Origin: Neofusicoccum parvum
Lineage: Eukaryota > Ascomycota > Dothideomycetes > Botryosphaeriales > Botryosphaeriaceae
Reading direction: 5' to 3'
NCBI GenBank assembly: GCA_020912385.1
Contig: CP087207.1
Coordinates: 1,116,001-1,180,000, forward strand
Length of the DNA stretch: 64,000 nucleotides
Below are positions 55,327 through 64,000 of the stretch, one piece after another (the stretch's first letter is position 1; every line of letters starts with the position of its first letter). The notes beneath the pieces are model-generated. The model was given only the letters and a program-made list of their open reading frames with translations, did no database searches and was not told the origin of the DNA. The position numbers and the translations under genes are program-made.

Positions 55327-55814
55327 CGTGACTGAAGAGAGCTATGCGAAGCTTGCTAGCTGGGGGACAGGTGAGGAACTGAGGGCAGCAGAATGAGCGC
55401 GGTGGTGAGAGCAGGTGCGGAGAAGAGAGAAGTGGGGATTGAGAGAGCAGGAGACCGGGGAAGAAATTGAGGCATAAGAGGAAAACAATGACGAGAGACC
55501 CCCGCGGGGGCAGGCACGGCAAACGGAAAGCTATACCCAGGCCGCATGGAGTTATCCGGGGCCGACAGGGCGGGCGCGCGAATGACGGCAGGGCGAGAGT
55601 GTGGAGGCGGGAAAGAGTCCGCGTCGGCGACTGAGTCAAACACCGAAGCCCCGCGCTTGCAGCCCCACCGGCCACCGGCCCATCGGCTGCCCCGCGTGTC
55701 GCATGCGCGCCGTGGAAAGTCAGCTCACGGCCTTGCGTGACATAGCCATGGCAAACCTTCTCCGATGCCCGGTCCTGGCGCAACCAGCTTTCCTAGATTC
55801 TTCATAATCTCCGT
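55327..55814. promoter_or_regulatory. Divergent promoter between MDR and SDR genes
   Basis: 488 bp shared by two opposite genes. It contains two matches to the CreA-type SYGGRG consensus (CCGGGG at 55556-55561, GTGGAG at 55601-55606); the consensus is short, so these are suggestive only. No TATA box is clear. Confidence 0.5.
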
Positions 55815-56748
55815 ATGGCCCAGCAGCGCCTGAGCAAGCTTCACCAACAACTTTCTCCTCCAGCCTCCCCCGCAGTCTCCTCCGCATCCTCCTCTTCTCT
55901 AGCCACAATGACTTCCGTTCAGAAGCTGTTCTCTCTCGAGGGCCAGACCGCCGTTGTCACGGGCGGCACCCGCGGCATTGGACAGTCAATGGCTTTGGCA
56001 TTGGCGGAAGCCGGCGCCGACCTCATCCTGATCCAGGTAGGACTCATCGCAGACGGCTTTCGAGCTAGAGCCAAGGGCTAACAGCTCTCAGCGTGACACA
56101 TCGAATACCGCCACCAAGTCGCAGGTCGAAGCCCTCGGCCGCAAAGCCGCCATCTACACCGCCGACCTGAACGACCCTAAGTCGGTGGCAGCGCTCACCC
56201 CGAAAATCACCGGCGACGGTCACCAGATCCACATCCTGCTCAACTGCGCCGGCATCCAGAAGCGGCACCCGGCACACCAGTTCCCGGACCAGGACTGGCA
56301 CGATGTGCTGCAGGTGAACCTGCACACCGTCTTCACCCTGTGCCGCGACGTGGGCGCGCACATGCTGGCCCGCGAGCCCGACGCGACGGGTCGCCGCGGC
56401 GCCATCATCAACATCGCCTCGCTGCTCACCTTTCAGGGCGGCATCACCGTGCCTGCCTACGCGGCCAGCAAGGGTGGCGTGGCGCAGCTGACCAAGGCGC
56501 TGAGCAACGAGTGGGCGAGCAAGGGCATTGCCGTCAATGCTATTGCGCCCGGATACATTGCGACGGAGATGAACACGGCGCTTATCAACGACAAGAACCG
56601 CGCCGACAGCATTCTGGCGCGCATTCCGGCGGGCAGGTGGGGAAACCCGGAGGACTTCAAGGGCGCCATAGTGTTCTTGGCGTCAAGGGCAGCCGGATAC
56701 GTCAGCGGCGAGGTGCTGACTGTTGACGGCGGCTGGATGGGCAGGTAA
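55815..56748 (+). CDS. KduD/IdnO-like short-chain dehydrogenase
   Basis: Exons 55815-56036 and 56092-56748 give 292 residues from the first ATG, or 261 from Met32 ([13 protein letters not shown]), which is the family-length start; the extra Ser/Pro/Ala-rich 31 residues may be a targeting extension or leader. Classical [11 protein letters not shown] (49-56), NCAGIQ (NAG-type), catalytic Ser184, Tyr197 and Lys201 (YAASK). [19 protein letters not shown] matches the NAGIQ-RHP segment of 5-keto-D-gluconate reductase IdnO, while [18 protein letters not shown] and [16 protein letters not shown] match 2-deoxy-D-gluconate 3-dehydrogenase KduD. It probably interconverts a keto- and hydroxy-sugar acid. 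The 55-nt intron ends with GGCTAAC...CAG. Confidence 0.93.
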
Positions 56749-58747
56749 AGTAGAAGACAAAAGACTGAGCGTGGTAGAGATAGAGCAGAAAAGAGGAGGA
56801 ACGTGGTCACCGGCGCAGGAGCTCTGCATTCTTGACGAGAGCTTTGAGAGCGCTCTTCTTCTTGCAATAGATAATTCCCAAGTTTCATTTCGAGATCGTC
56901 CGCATTTCACCAATCACTGGTCAGGGATTACAGATTTCTTTTCACATTTCTTTCACCTTGATGTCCAACCGCAGCTTGTCTTTGGAAAACGCGCCATCAC
57001 GTGTCAATGATGGGATCTGCCCCCAAGATCATCACCTCTCTTTCACATCTCCGCACTTCTCGATTCCTGGGGTAAGTCTTGCTATTAGGACACATTCCTT
57101 TCGTAGTAAGTTGCCCCGCTTTTCCCTCAGAGGAACCTTTACCTACGGAGAAACGCACCATTGTGGGCACCGCCTCGTCAGGAACTTTCAACTGTTTCAA
57201 TCATTACTTTGCCTTCTTTCCTATATTGTCGTTGTCTAGCTTTCTTGAGGCTTGACCCCGCCGAAAGCCAATCAACCTCATCCGCGTCAAACCTTCCTCG
57301 ATATCTTTCTGCAGAACTCACCTCTCACCCAAACAGGAAATTCTCGCCTACTCCCGCCACCATGCCCCAAACCCCGAACAGCTGCTCGGGCTTTTAGCAA
57401 CCTTCTGCCAACCACCGCAATCGGCAGCCGTCCGGCGCGCAGCAAGTCCGGGACAGCAGCGAACACGGAAGCACACAACCTCGGCACCCAAACGCCCCGG
57501 CCGGCACTTGCATCGTCGACGCAGCACGAGTGGCTTTATCGCTCAGCCTGATGTAGACCCTGAACGCCGTCTTGGCTTGCGCAAGCGCGATCTGTGATCC
57601 GCGCTCGCTCGTCCGTCTCGTTGCCGCCCCCCGGGACTCGGATTCCGCTTAGCATGGGCCGCCCTACCAACGGGGCGAACCACCACACGGATCGGATTGG
57701 CTGACTCGATTCTACCGAGACTTGGGTATTCTTCCCCTTCGCGAGCGGCGAATGGGAAAAAAATTTTCTTCTTCGATTCGCGATGGCCGTTTGTGGTGGT
57801 GGCGAGAAAAGATGGGTGTCTGTGTCTGGGTTTGGGATGGGAAGAAGGGTCTGATGTCAGAGTGCATGCAAGCATGCAAGCGCCGCCGCCCTGCGACATC
57901 ATTTGCCGAAGAATGCGCGGAATGCGGAATCGTGTTGCGCGTGCAGGTGGGGCGGGCTGTGGAGACTCTGGGGAAGGGGGCAGAGATGGGGCCGGGGCTC
58001 GTTCGGAAGGCGGTGCGGATGATGGTTTGCGGTGGACGCACTGCTGATGCTGCCGTCGCTGCTGCCGTCTCGGATGATGGGTGGTCGGAAGGTGTGTGTG
58101 GGTGGCACTGCAGAAAGTCGCATTTGCGCGCGCGAGCTTCCTGTGGATGGCGTTGCAGGCAATAGCGCGGCTGGCTGCGTCAGGTCAACGCAGATTGCGG
58201 TCCCCGCAGGGTTTTTGTGATACGTTGCATGACGGGGAGGTGATTACTGCATGTGAACGTGAATAAACAGGTGTAGAGCAAAGTGAGTTGGGAGAAGGCG
58301 GGGTTGGCGGCCAAATGAGGGGCGGAAAGGGAGTGAATTTGCGACTGTCAAGTGACAGGAATCTGACTTGGTCCCTACTTTCGTTGGTGGTAGTACTCAA
58401 GGGTTTCAAGCAGTATACTTTGTGGCTGCAGTGCTTTATTTGAAGCGCCTGTGAGCAATCATGATAAATTCACAAGCCATGGGGCAATGGAGGGATCAAA
58501 CAAGACCCCAACCACAATCATAAGATGACACATTAAGCACAGCCAAGCAAAATAAGCCTTTGAGGAGAAGAAGTGGGCGTCTCTTGACGCCCTTGGTTAT
58601 CATTGTGCATGTCTATCACAACTAGCTGCTTTTCAGTTTTGCAGCGGGTACTCATGACCGTTATACCAATCCCAAAACGCCAAAGATTACATAAAGACTC
58701 GCTCAATGTGCTTTCATCATCATTTCCCGGTCTCCGGTGCAGAGCAT
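56749..58747. other. Intergenic between convergent genes, 2.0 kb
   Basis: 3' flanks of the SDR and of MIOX. Around 57255-57560 a plus-strand stretch has a good CACCATG context at 57355-57363, but the frame ends after 11 codons and no splice join rescues it. No sugar transporter is visible here. Confidence 0.45.
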
Positions 58748-59791
58748 CTACCACTTGATGACCTTGTTGGGGAAGTACTCATCAATGAGCTCCATGTAGT
58801 ACTCCTGCAAGGCGGGTTAGCATTTGTCACAAGCTGCAGGATTGAAGTGATTAGAACATACCTTGAGCTCCTCGGCCTTGGGCATGTCGTCGCTCTTGCT
58901 GTACAGGTCGTAGGGGTTGAAGGCCTTGACAGCCTCAAGCATCTTCTTGTCCTTCTCGTCCATCATCCACTCGTAGGCACCCTTGTTGTGCCAGGGGTAG
59001 AAGGAGTGGTAGCGGATCATGGCGAGGGCCTCGTCGGGCAGAGTGGACTGCTCCTTGGCGATGTGGTAGAGGTACTCGTCGTGGCCCCAAGAGAGCATGA
59101 CGTTGTCAAGACCGCAGCCGGGAGTGTAGATGCCGTACTTGTCGCTGTAGATCTCGTGACCGTAGTCGGGGTTGCCCTTGAAGGTGTCGGGGTAGATGAT
59201 GCGCTCATCGAAGGCGCAGCCGACGGGGAAGGTGTCACCGACGACGTCCCACTGGCCGCGGGCATCGAAGAAGAAGAGCAGCTTGCCAAGATCGTGGATC
59301 AGGCCAGTGAGCTGCATCCAGCGGGGCTTGCCGTCACGGCGGATGGCCTCGGCGGTCTGGAGAAGGTGCTCGATCTGGGAGAGCGAGGTGTCGGGGTCGG
59401 ACTCGTCGATGAGGGTGTTGAGCTTCTCGATGGCCTCCCAGACGGTCATCTCGGCGCGGGTCTTCGACTTGAAGTCGTTGCGGGCCTTGAGGTTGTAGGC
59501 AACGGTCTGCTTCTCGTGCTGCTCGCGGTAGAAGTTCTTGACGCGGTCGCAGGCCTCCTCGTACTGGCGGAACTGGGTCTTGTCCTTCTCGGCGTCGAAC
59601 TTGGACTTGGTGTAGATGTCGACCTCCTCGTCGCTGTAGCCCTCCTTCTTCAGGGTTTGCCTGAGGACGTTGACGGCGTCGATGTTGTCGGAGGTCTCCT
59701 CAAGGGCAAGTCCGTCGCGCTCCTTGTTGAAGGAGTCCTTGCTGGGGACTGCAGTAGCGACGGTGTTGTTTTCGAGGGCGATGGGTGCCAT
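58748..59791 (-). CDS. MIOX: myo-Inositol oxygenase
   Basis: Exons 59791-58862 and 58804-58748 give 328 residues. Non-heme di-iron oxygenase that cleaves myo-inositol to D-glucuronate with O2 in the cytosol. Iron ligands are all present: His142 (EHLLQTAE), His166-Asp167 in LTGLIHDLGK, His237 in LSWGHDEY, His262 in RYHSFYPWH and Asp295 in NPYDLYSKSD. Substrate-binding elements AYNLKARNDF, DTFPVGCAFDE, SDKYGIYTPGCGLD and HNKGAYEWM also fit. The last 19 codons come from a separate exon (EYYMELIDEYFPNKVIKW), the typical MIOX C-terminus, reached through a 57-nt intron. The N-terminal about 30 residues are variable, and the earliest ATG in frame is used. It is divergent from an aldo-keto reductase, the enzyme class that uses the product D-glucuronate. 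Confidence 0.97.
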
Positions 59792-60859
59792 TGCGAATGT
59801 GGTGTGGTTGTGTGCAGGCAAGGGGTGTTTCTCAAGTGCTTTGTTGGTAGAGTGACTTTGGTAGGACGGCAGAGAAGAGACGACGGGTGATGATGATAGT
59901 GATGGGGGGAGGTAGTGTGTCGGTGGCGGTGGTGGTTAAATATCAACTACACCAGGTACTTTACTCAGACGGACGCAACAGGCAATGGCAAGGCGCGGAA
60001 GGCCTGGGCCACGGCGGCCCCGGAATCCATGACGAGAGCCCGGCTGGAAACTTAGTTCCCAGCACGCTCTCTCCGCAGAACCGCGCACCCCACAGTCTGA
60101 CGGCAGGACAAATGCAGCGGCTGTGGTAGGCCCAGCGCGGAGGCTCCACCACGGCAGCGGCTTCCTGCTCCCACTGCAGCATAGCGGAGGCAGGAATGGC
60201 CCGGACGGCCTGAGAATCAGGTTACACGGGCTGAAAAGGGCAAGCTGTTGATGTCAGCGGGGAAGAGGCCCTTCGGAAACCACTTTTCGCTAGCGCGGAG
60301 ACGCTGGAGACGCCTGCGACGGAGATCGTGCTTGGCGCGGCGGCCTTCTGGAAGGCCTCGATGACCGAGCGCAGGCACGTGAGCCGCCGCCGGCGTCGAG
60401 AGGAGGAATGCGCTCCGGCCTGCCTGAACAGCAGACGCCAGACGCTGCACGCCCGGATGGCTGCGGCGTCTGAGGCTCCGCGGCGCTGGCGGCCGTCTGG
60501 AAAACAGGTCGCGCGCGCAGAGCCATCGGGCCAGCCGCGCCGGGAGCGACCTCGTCCTCACCACCAGTGCCAGCGGCGCGCAGACTGCCTGCCCGCGACG
60601 AAGGGATGTCAGGAAGCAGCCGCCGCGGGCGTGTCCACGTGCGACGTGCGACGTGCGGCGGCTCGCCGACAGTCGCCCCGACGGCCGGCGCTCTGCCCCG
60701 CGGCCGCCAGTGCCAGGGCTGTGGCGTCATCGGCGTTTGACTGCACTGGCGGCGAGAGGTGGGGTTGGCGGGCGGGCGCGCTGTTGACTTCGCAGGTGCG
60801 GGCCTGAGGAGGTAAAAACAGCGCGTGTCCAGCAAGCACGCCATCTCTTCTCTTCTGCT
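59792..60859. promoter_or_regulatory. Divergent promoter between MIOX and aldo-keto reductase
   Basis: 1068 bp between the two starts, with no other gene. It includes the CACGTG/ACGTGCG element at 60636-60657. A long antisense open frame crossing part of this region is a GC-driven artefact. Confidence 0.6.
60636..60657. promoter_or_regulatory. E-box followed by three ACGTGCG heptamers
   Basis: A CACGTG palindrome (60636-60641) overlaps the first of three perfect tandem ACGTGCG units (60637-60657). It lies about 225 bp upstream of the aldo-keto reductase ATG and about 850 bp upstream of MIOX. CACGTG is a bHLH/bZIP core; which factor binds is unknown. Confidence 0.45.
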
Positions 60860-62007
60860 ATGAACCCTTCTCTCTGCAAATTCATCCTCAAGCAGACGCC
60901 TTCGCGCATCCTCGACCCCAAGCCCACCATGAACACCCCGCTCCCCCTCAACACCGGCGCCACCATCCCCGCCCTGGGCCTGGGCACCTGGCAGTCCGAG
61001 CCCGGCCAGGTCAAGGCCGCCGTCGCCCACGCCCTCAAGACGGGCTACCGCCACATCGACTGCGCGTACATGTACGGCAACGAGGGCGAGGTGGGCGACG
61101 CCCTGCAGGAGGCCTTCGACGCCGGCGTGGTGAAGCGCGAGGACGTCTTCATCACCACCAAGCTGTGGTGCACCTTCCACTCGCGCGTCCAGGAGAACCT
61201 CGACGAGAGCCTGAAGCGCCTGCGCCTGGACTACGTCGACCTCTACTTGATGCATTGGCCTGTGCCAATGAACCCCAAGGGTATGCGTGCCCCGAGATGC
61301 GTCCCCGGGCGCCCGCAGACTGACCAGCCGCGCAGGCAACCACCCCACCATCCCCAAGCTGCCTGACGGCTCGCGCGACCTGGACAAGTCGTGGTCGTTC
61401 ATCCAGACCTGGAAGGAGCTGGAGAAGCTGCCGGCGACGGGCAAGGCGAAGGCCATTGGCGTGGCCAACTTCACCGTGCCCTTCCTCGAGGCGCTGCTGA
61501 AGGAGGCCAAGATCACGCCGGCGGCCAACCAGATCGAGAACCACCCGTACCTGCCGCAGCAGGAGATTGTCGACTTCTGCACGGCCAAGGGCATCCACAT
61601 CACGGCCTACAGCCCCTTCGGCAGCACGGGCAGCCCGATGTTCAAGGAGGAGGGCGTGCAGGAGCTCGCCAAGAAGCACAACGTTGGCCCCGGCAACATT
61701 CTGCTGAGCTACCACGGTGAGTTTCAGCCCGAGGCGCGAGACGCTATTTTCCGCCAATGAGCCCGGATAAACTGACCAAGCCATCCCAGTCGCGCGCGGA
61801 AGCTCTGTCCTCGCCAAGTCGGTCAATCCCTCCCGGATAGACGAGAACAAGAACATCGTCAAGCTCGACAGCGCCGAGCTGGCGGGGCTGGAGAACATCC
61901 ACAAGAAGAAGGGCGTTACCAGATTCGTGTACCCCGCCTTTGGCGTCAACCTGAGGTTCCCCGACAAGCCGGAGCCCCAGGGCTACGATCCTCTGGCCAA
62001 CTTGTAG
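60860..62007 (+). CDS. Aldo-keto reductase (uronate/glyceraldehyde reductase-like)
   Basis: Exons 60860-61280, 61336-61716 and 61790-62007 give 339 residues, or 316 from the internal ATG at 60929 ([19 protein letters not shown]), which has the better CACCATG context and family length. NADPH-dependent TIM-barrel reductase with the AKR tetrad: Asp and Tyr in [10 protein letters not shown], Lys in TTKLW, His in YLMHWPVP. Cofactor motifs [16 protein letters not shown] and [12 protein letters not shown] are present. It resembles fungal glyceraldehyde/glycerol dehydrogenases and D-glucuronate/galacturonate reductases; next to MIOX, reduction of D-glucuronate to L-gulonate is the natural guess but is inference. 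The 55-nt and 73-nt introns are both in phase and carry CTGAC branch sites. An AATAAA signal follows at 62062. Confidence 0.94.
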
Positions 62008-62564
62008 ACGTATACCCATAGAGTAGAAGGGGGATCTGACGCATGACCTACGATAGAATTGAATAAAAAAAATGAACACGACCTGCATCTCGGCGTCTCG
62101 AGTTCTGTGCTGTTGACGCCTGCCGGCCGAGGAAGAAAATTATTTAGGGTGAATTCCGGCACGGGGCGGGCCGCGGGGCGGAAAAAGAGCAGCACGTCAG
62201 ATCTGTGACAGAGGAGCGGATTTGCTAGAAGCCAGCCGTCATCGTCCCGCCCTCTCGCGCGCTGCCCCTTCGTTCTTCCCGCCCGAGAGAAAGCTCAGCC
62301 ATCAACGGGCTGACGCGAACAAGATGTGAGCCGGTCACACTCTGGAAGTCACACAGGCAGTAGCCGACTTGTCACTTTTCCCCTCCATCCGCAGCTGCGA
62401 ATCCCCACACCTACGCTACGCCTCCTCTTTCCGGACCGCCCTCCGAATCCGCGCGCTCTCCCTCTCCCTCTCAAACCCTCTCATCCACCGAACGGGCTCC
62501 CGCGACAAAGCACACCTCCGTCCACCCGCTGCGACACATCATCACCTCCGCCACGCCTGCCACC
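62008..62564. other. Intergenic, 0.56 kb
   Basis: 3' flank of the aldo-keto reductase and a pyrimidine-rich leader of the next gene (62360-62560, many CTC/CCT runs). No other gene seen. Confidence 0.5.
62062..62067 (+). terminator. Polyadenylation signal (AATAAA)
   Basis: AATAAA 55 nt after the stop of the aldo-keto reductase, followed by an A-run. Confidence 0.45.
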
Positions 62565-63262
62565 ATGTCCGCCAACCACCCTCAGCCGCACCACCAACCT
62601 TACACCGCCCTGCAACAAGACCGACAGGCGCGCAACCGCCCTGCAAACGTCCATAGCGCAGCGACGAGCGGCTCGCTCCGCGGTAGTGGTGGCATCCGAC
62701 AGCAGCGCTCAGCGCTAGCGCGCGACGAGACGTTCGAGGAGCGCGAGCGACGGTACAACGCGGCACGGATACTGGAGAGCAACGAGATGCTGATATGGCA
62801 CTCCGTTGCGCGGAATGAGGTACGCATTCCCCACTTCGAGCACACATTATGGAGAGTCGGCGGTATGAAACATGGGAGCATAAAGAGGCAGGCAGCAAGG
62901 CTGGGGGATTACAACGTCTTCGCGCACGCACTGCACTCCCTCACTCTTTCGTTGCTCTCCATCTCGTCGATTTCCCTCCCTTCTTGCTCTTTCCGCGATC
63001 TTGCAGTGAACCGGTAAACTGACGCCCTCGTGCCAAACAACAGTCCCTCCCGCAGACCCGCCTCCACTTCGAGAAAATCGTCGCCGGCTTCGACAGCGAC
63101 GATTCGGACCCCGAATGGGAAGACGCCACGCCGCCGCCGCCCCCACCGCAGCAGCAGCAGCAACAACAGCAGTCCGGCTCGCGATCGACCAGTAGCAACA
63201 AGAGGGACCGGGAGAGCAAAAGCCCCAACTCTCGAAGCGTGAGGACGGGGACGCCGGCGTGA
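62565..63262 (+). CDS. Small hydrophilic protein, function unknown
   Basis: Exons 62565-62819 and 63044-63262 join in phase through a 224-nt intron to give 157 residues. The start has a perfect CACCATG context. The N-terminal 40 residues are Gln/His/Ser-rich. The centre is a well-formed helical segment (DETFEERERRYNAARILESNEML, interrupted by the exon boundary after HSVARNE, continuing SLPQTRLHFEKIVAGFDSD) that looks like a conserved fungal domain. The tail has DSDPEWEDATPPPPPP, eight consecutive glutamines and a basic/Ser end with SRSVRTGTPA. The contrast between an ordered core and polar tails suggests a small regulatory or scaffold protein. No named family recognised. The alternative that exon 2 is intronic read-through is unlikely, because the join gives a continuous helix. 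Confidence 0.72.
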
Positions 63263-64000
63263 GGATAAATGATCGTAAAATCGCTATCGGACGACTGGGC
63301 GAAGGACGGATGCGCGATGAATGACGGCGGCGACGACGGCGCATATGTTCCCACAAAACACCGCGGGAGGAATCGGCACGGCACGCTGGGACAGCGAGGA
63401 GCATCAAAAGGGCATTATACACATTTGGAGGGGTTAGCATATGGAGCGTTAGATACCCAGCGCGGAACAAAAGCAATAGATACACGCATGCACACGCGCA
63501 CACGTCATTTGGGCCTCTAGAAACAGCAAAGCCGCTACCGATGCCCGCCCATGACAGCGCAGATGGGGGCACGGACGGGATCTCCGGGAGCTTTGGCACT
63601 CGTCGCATCGCCGTGCTCTTTGAGCCTGTCAGCGCCGGTGGCGTGACCGTCATGGAAGAGGCTCGCCGAAGACCAACGCACCATCATCCGTATTCCGCAT
63701 GAAGAAGAAAAAAAGCCACACCTCCAATTGCCAGCGTGAGAGTAGAGGGAAGAAGGTGAATCGAGAAGCCGCCGGCGTCCTCCGGCGCGGAGCTATCAGG
63801 CGTCTCTTCTCTGCAGGGCGGCCTTGTCGGCCCGTTGGCAAGCGGAGCTGCTCCGCTGGAAAACAACGCGGGAGCTGGACACGAGCTGGGAAGCATTGGG
63901 CCGCCCAATTCCGACAGGGGACTGCGATCGGGAAGAGCGCGATCGATGGATTCCGCGCTTCTCGTTGCAACCGTGGCGACTTCTTCGTCGGTACGCTTTC
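63263..64000. other. Right edge, no gene recognised
   Basis: Only short overlapping frames on both strands. The sequence may belong to the upstream or downstream flank of a gene beyond the window. Confidence 0.45.

Noticed and set aside
57361..57396. Good Kozak ATG (CACCATG)
   Set aside because: The frame stops after 11 codons, and no intron joins it to a longer frame.
58706..59890. 394-codon plus-strand open frame rich in Val/Leu/Gly/Asp
   Set aside because: Exactly antisense to the MIOX exon, whose iron ligands are all present; the composition is that expected from reversing C-ending codons.
60290..61603. 437-codon minus-strand open frame
   Set aside because: It runs antisense through the aldo-keto reductase and its promoter. 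It is a GC-rich mirror frame with no domain, opposite a gene with a full catalytic tetrad.

Overview
The window is chromosomal DNA from a filamentous ascomycete. Most genes carry short GT-AG introns (49-130 nt, usually with a CTGAC/CTAAC branch site near the 3' end). Coding DNA is GC-rich, genes sit on both strands, and the protein types are fungal: Zn2Cys6 factor, fungal rhodopsin-like 7TM protein, LaeA-like methyltransferase, WSC-domain proteins, Pex14-type peroxin. Several secreted plant-polymer enzymes (GH12 glucanase, PL3 pectate lyase, CALB-like lipase) suggest a plant-associated fungus. A Dothideomycete is my guess from overall character, not something I could test. I assembled 25 protein-coding genes, mostly by splicing exons by eye. 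I saw no tRNA, rRNA, transposon or CRISPR.

Left part (1-38 kb), secretome and accessory genes: a secreted Ser/Ala-rich protein (518-2569, -); an FMN-dependent 2-hydroxyacid dehydrogenase (4863-6336, -); a CALB-like lipase (6801-8183, -); a 1195-residue hydrolase fused to four WSC and two PAN-like modules (10338-14199, +); a LaeA-like methyltransferase (14359-15694, -); an O-methyltransferase (17629-19052, +); a rhodopsin-like 7TM protein (20493-21853, +); a small secreted protein (22593-23216, -); a six-Cys single-pass membrane protein (25873-26785, +); GH12 (27502-28504, +); a His/Pro-rich small secreted protein that shows only after splicing (29547-30190, -); PL3 pectate lyase (32319-33193, -); and a Zn2Cys6 regulator (36199-37902, +). 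Gaps of 1-3 kb separate many of these genes.

Middle part (38-50 kb), denser and mostly housekeeping: a But2-like secreted protein (-), a DUF1295 membrane protein with an unusual AEQDR-repeat N-terminus (40005-42055, -), kynurenine aminotransferase (-) divergent from the MGS1/WRNIP1 ATPase (+), an INO80 subunit of the PAPA-1/Ies2 type (-) divergent from a Pex14-domain peroxin (+).

Right part (51-62 kb), a sugar-acid/inositol block: a Gfo/Idh/MocA dehydrogenase (51464-52581, -), a divergent pair of zinc MDR polyol/L-idonate-type dehydrogenase (53998-55326, -) and KduD/IdnO-like SDR (55815-56748, +), then a second divergent pair of myo-inositol oxygenase (58748-59791, -) and aldo-keto reductase (60860-62007, +). 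Together these look like a catabolic cluster converting myo-inositol to D-glucuronate and on through L-gulonate/L-idonate-type intermediates. The promoter between MIOX and the AKR holds a CACGTG E-box running into three perfect ACGTGCG heptamers. A small conserved-looking protein (62565-63262, +) follows, and the last 740 bases hold no recognisable gene.
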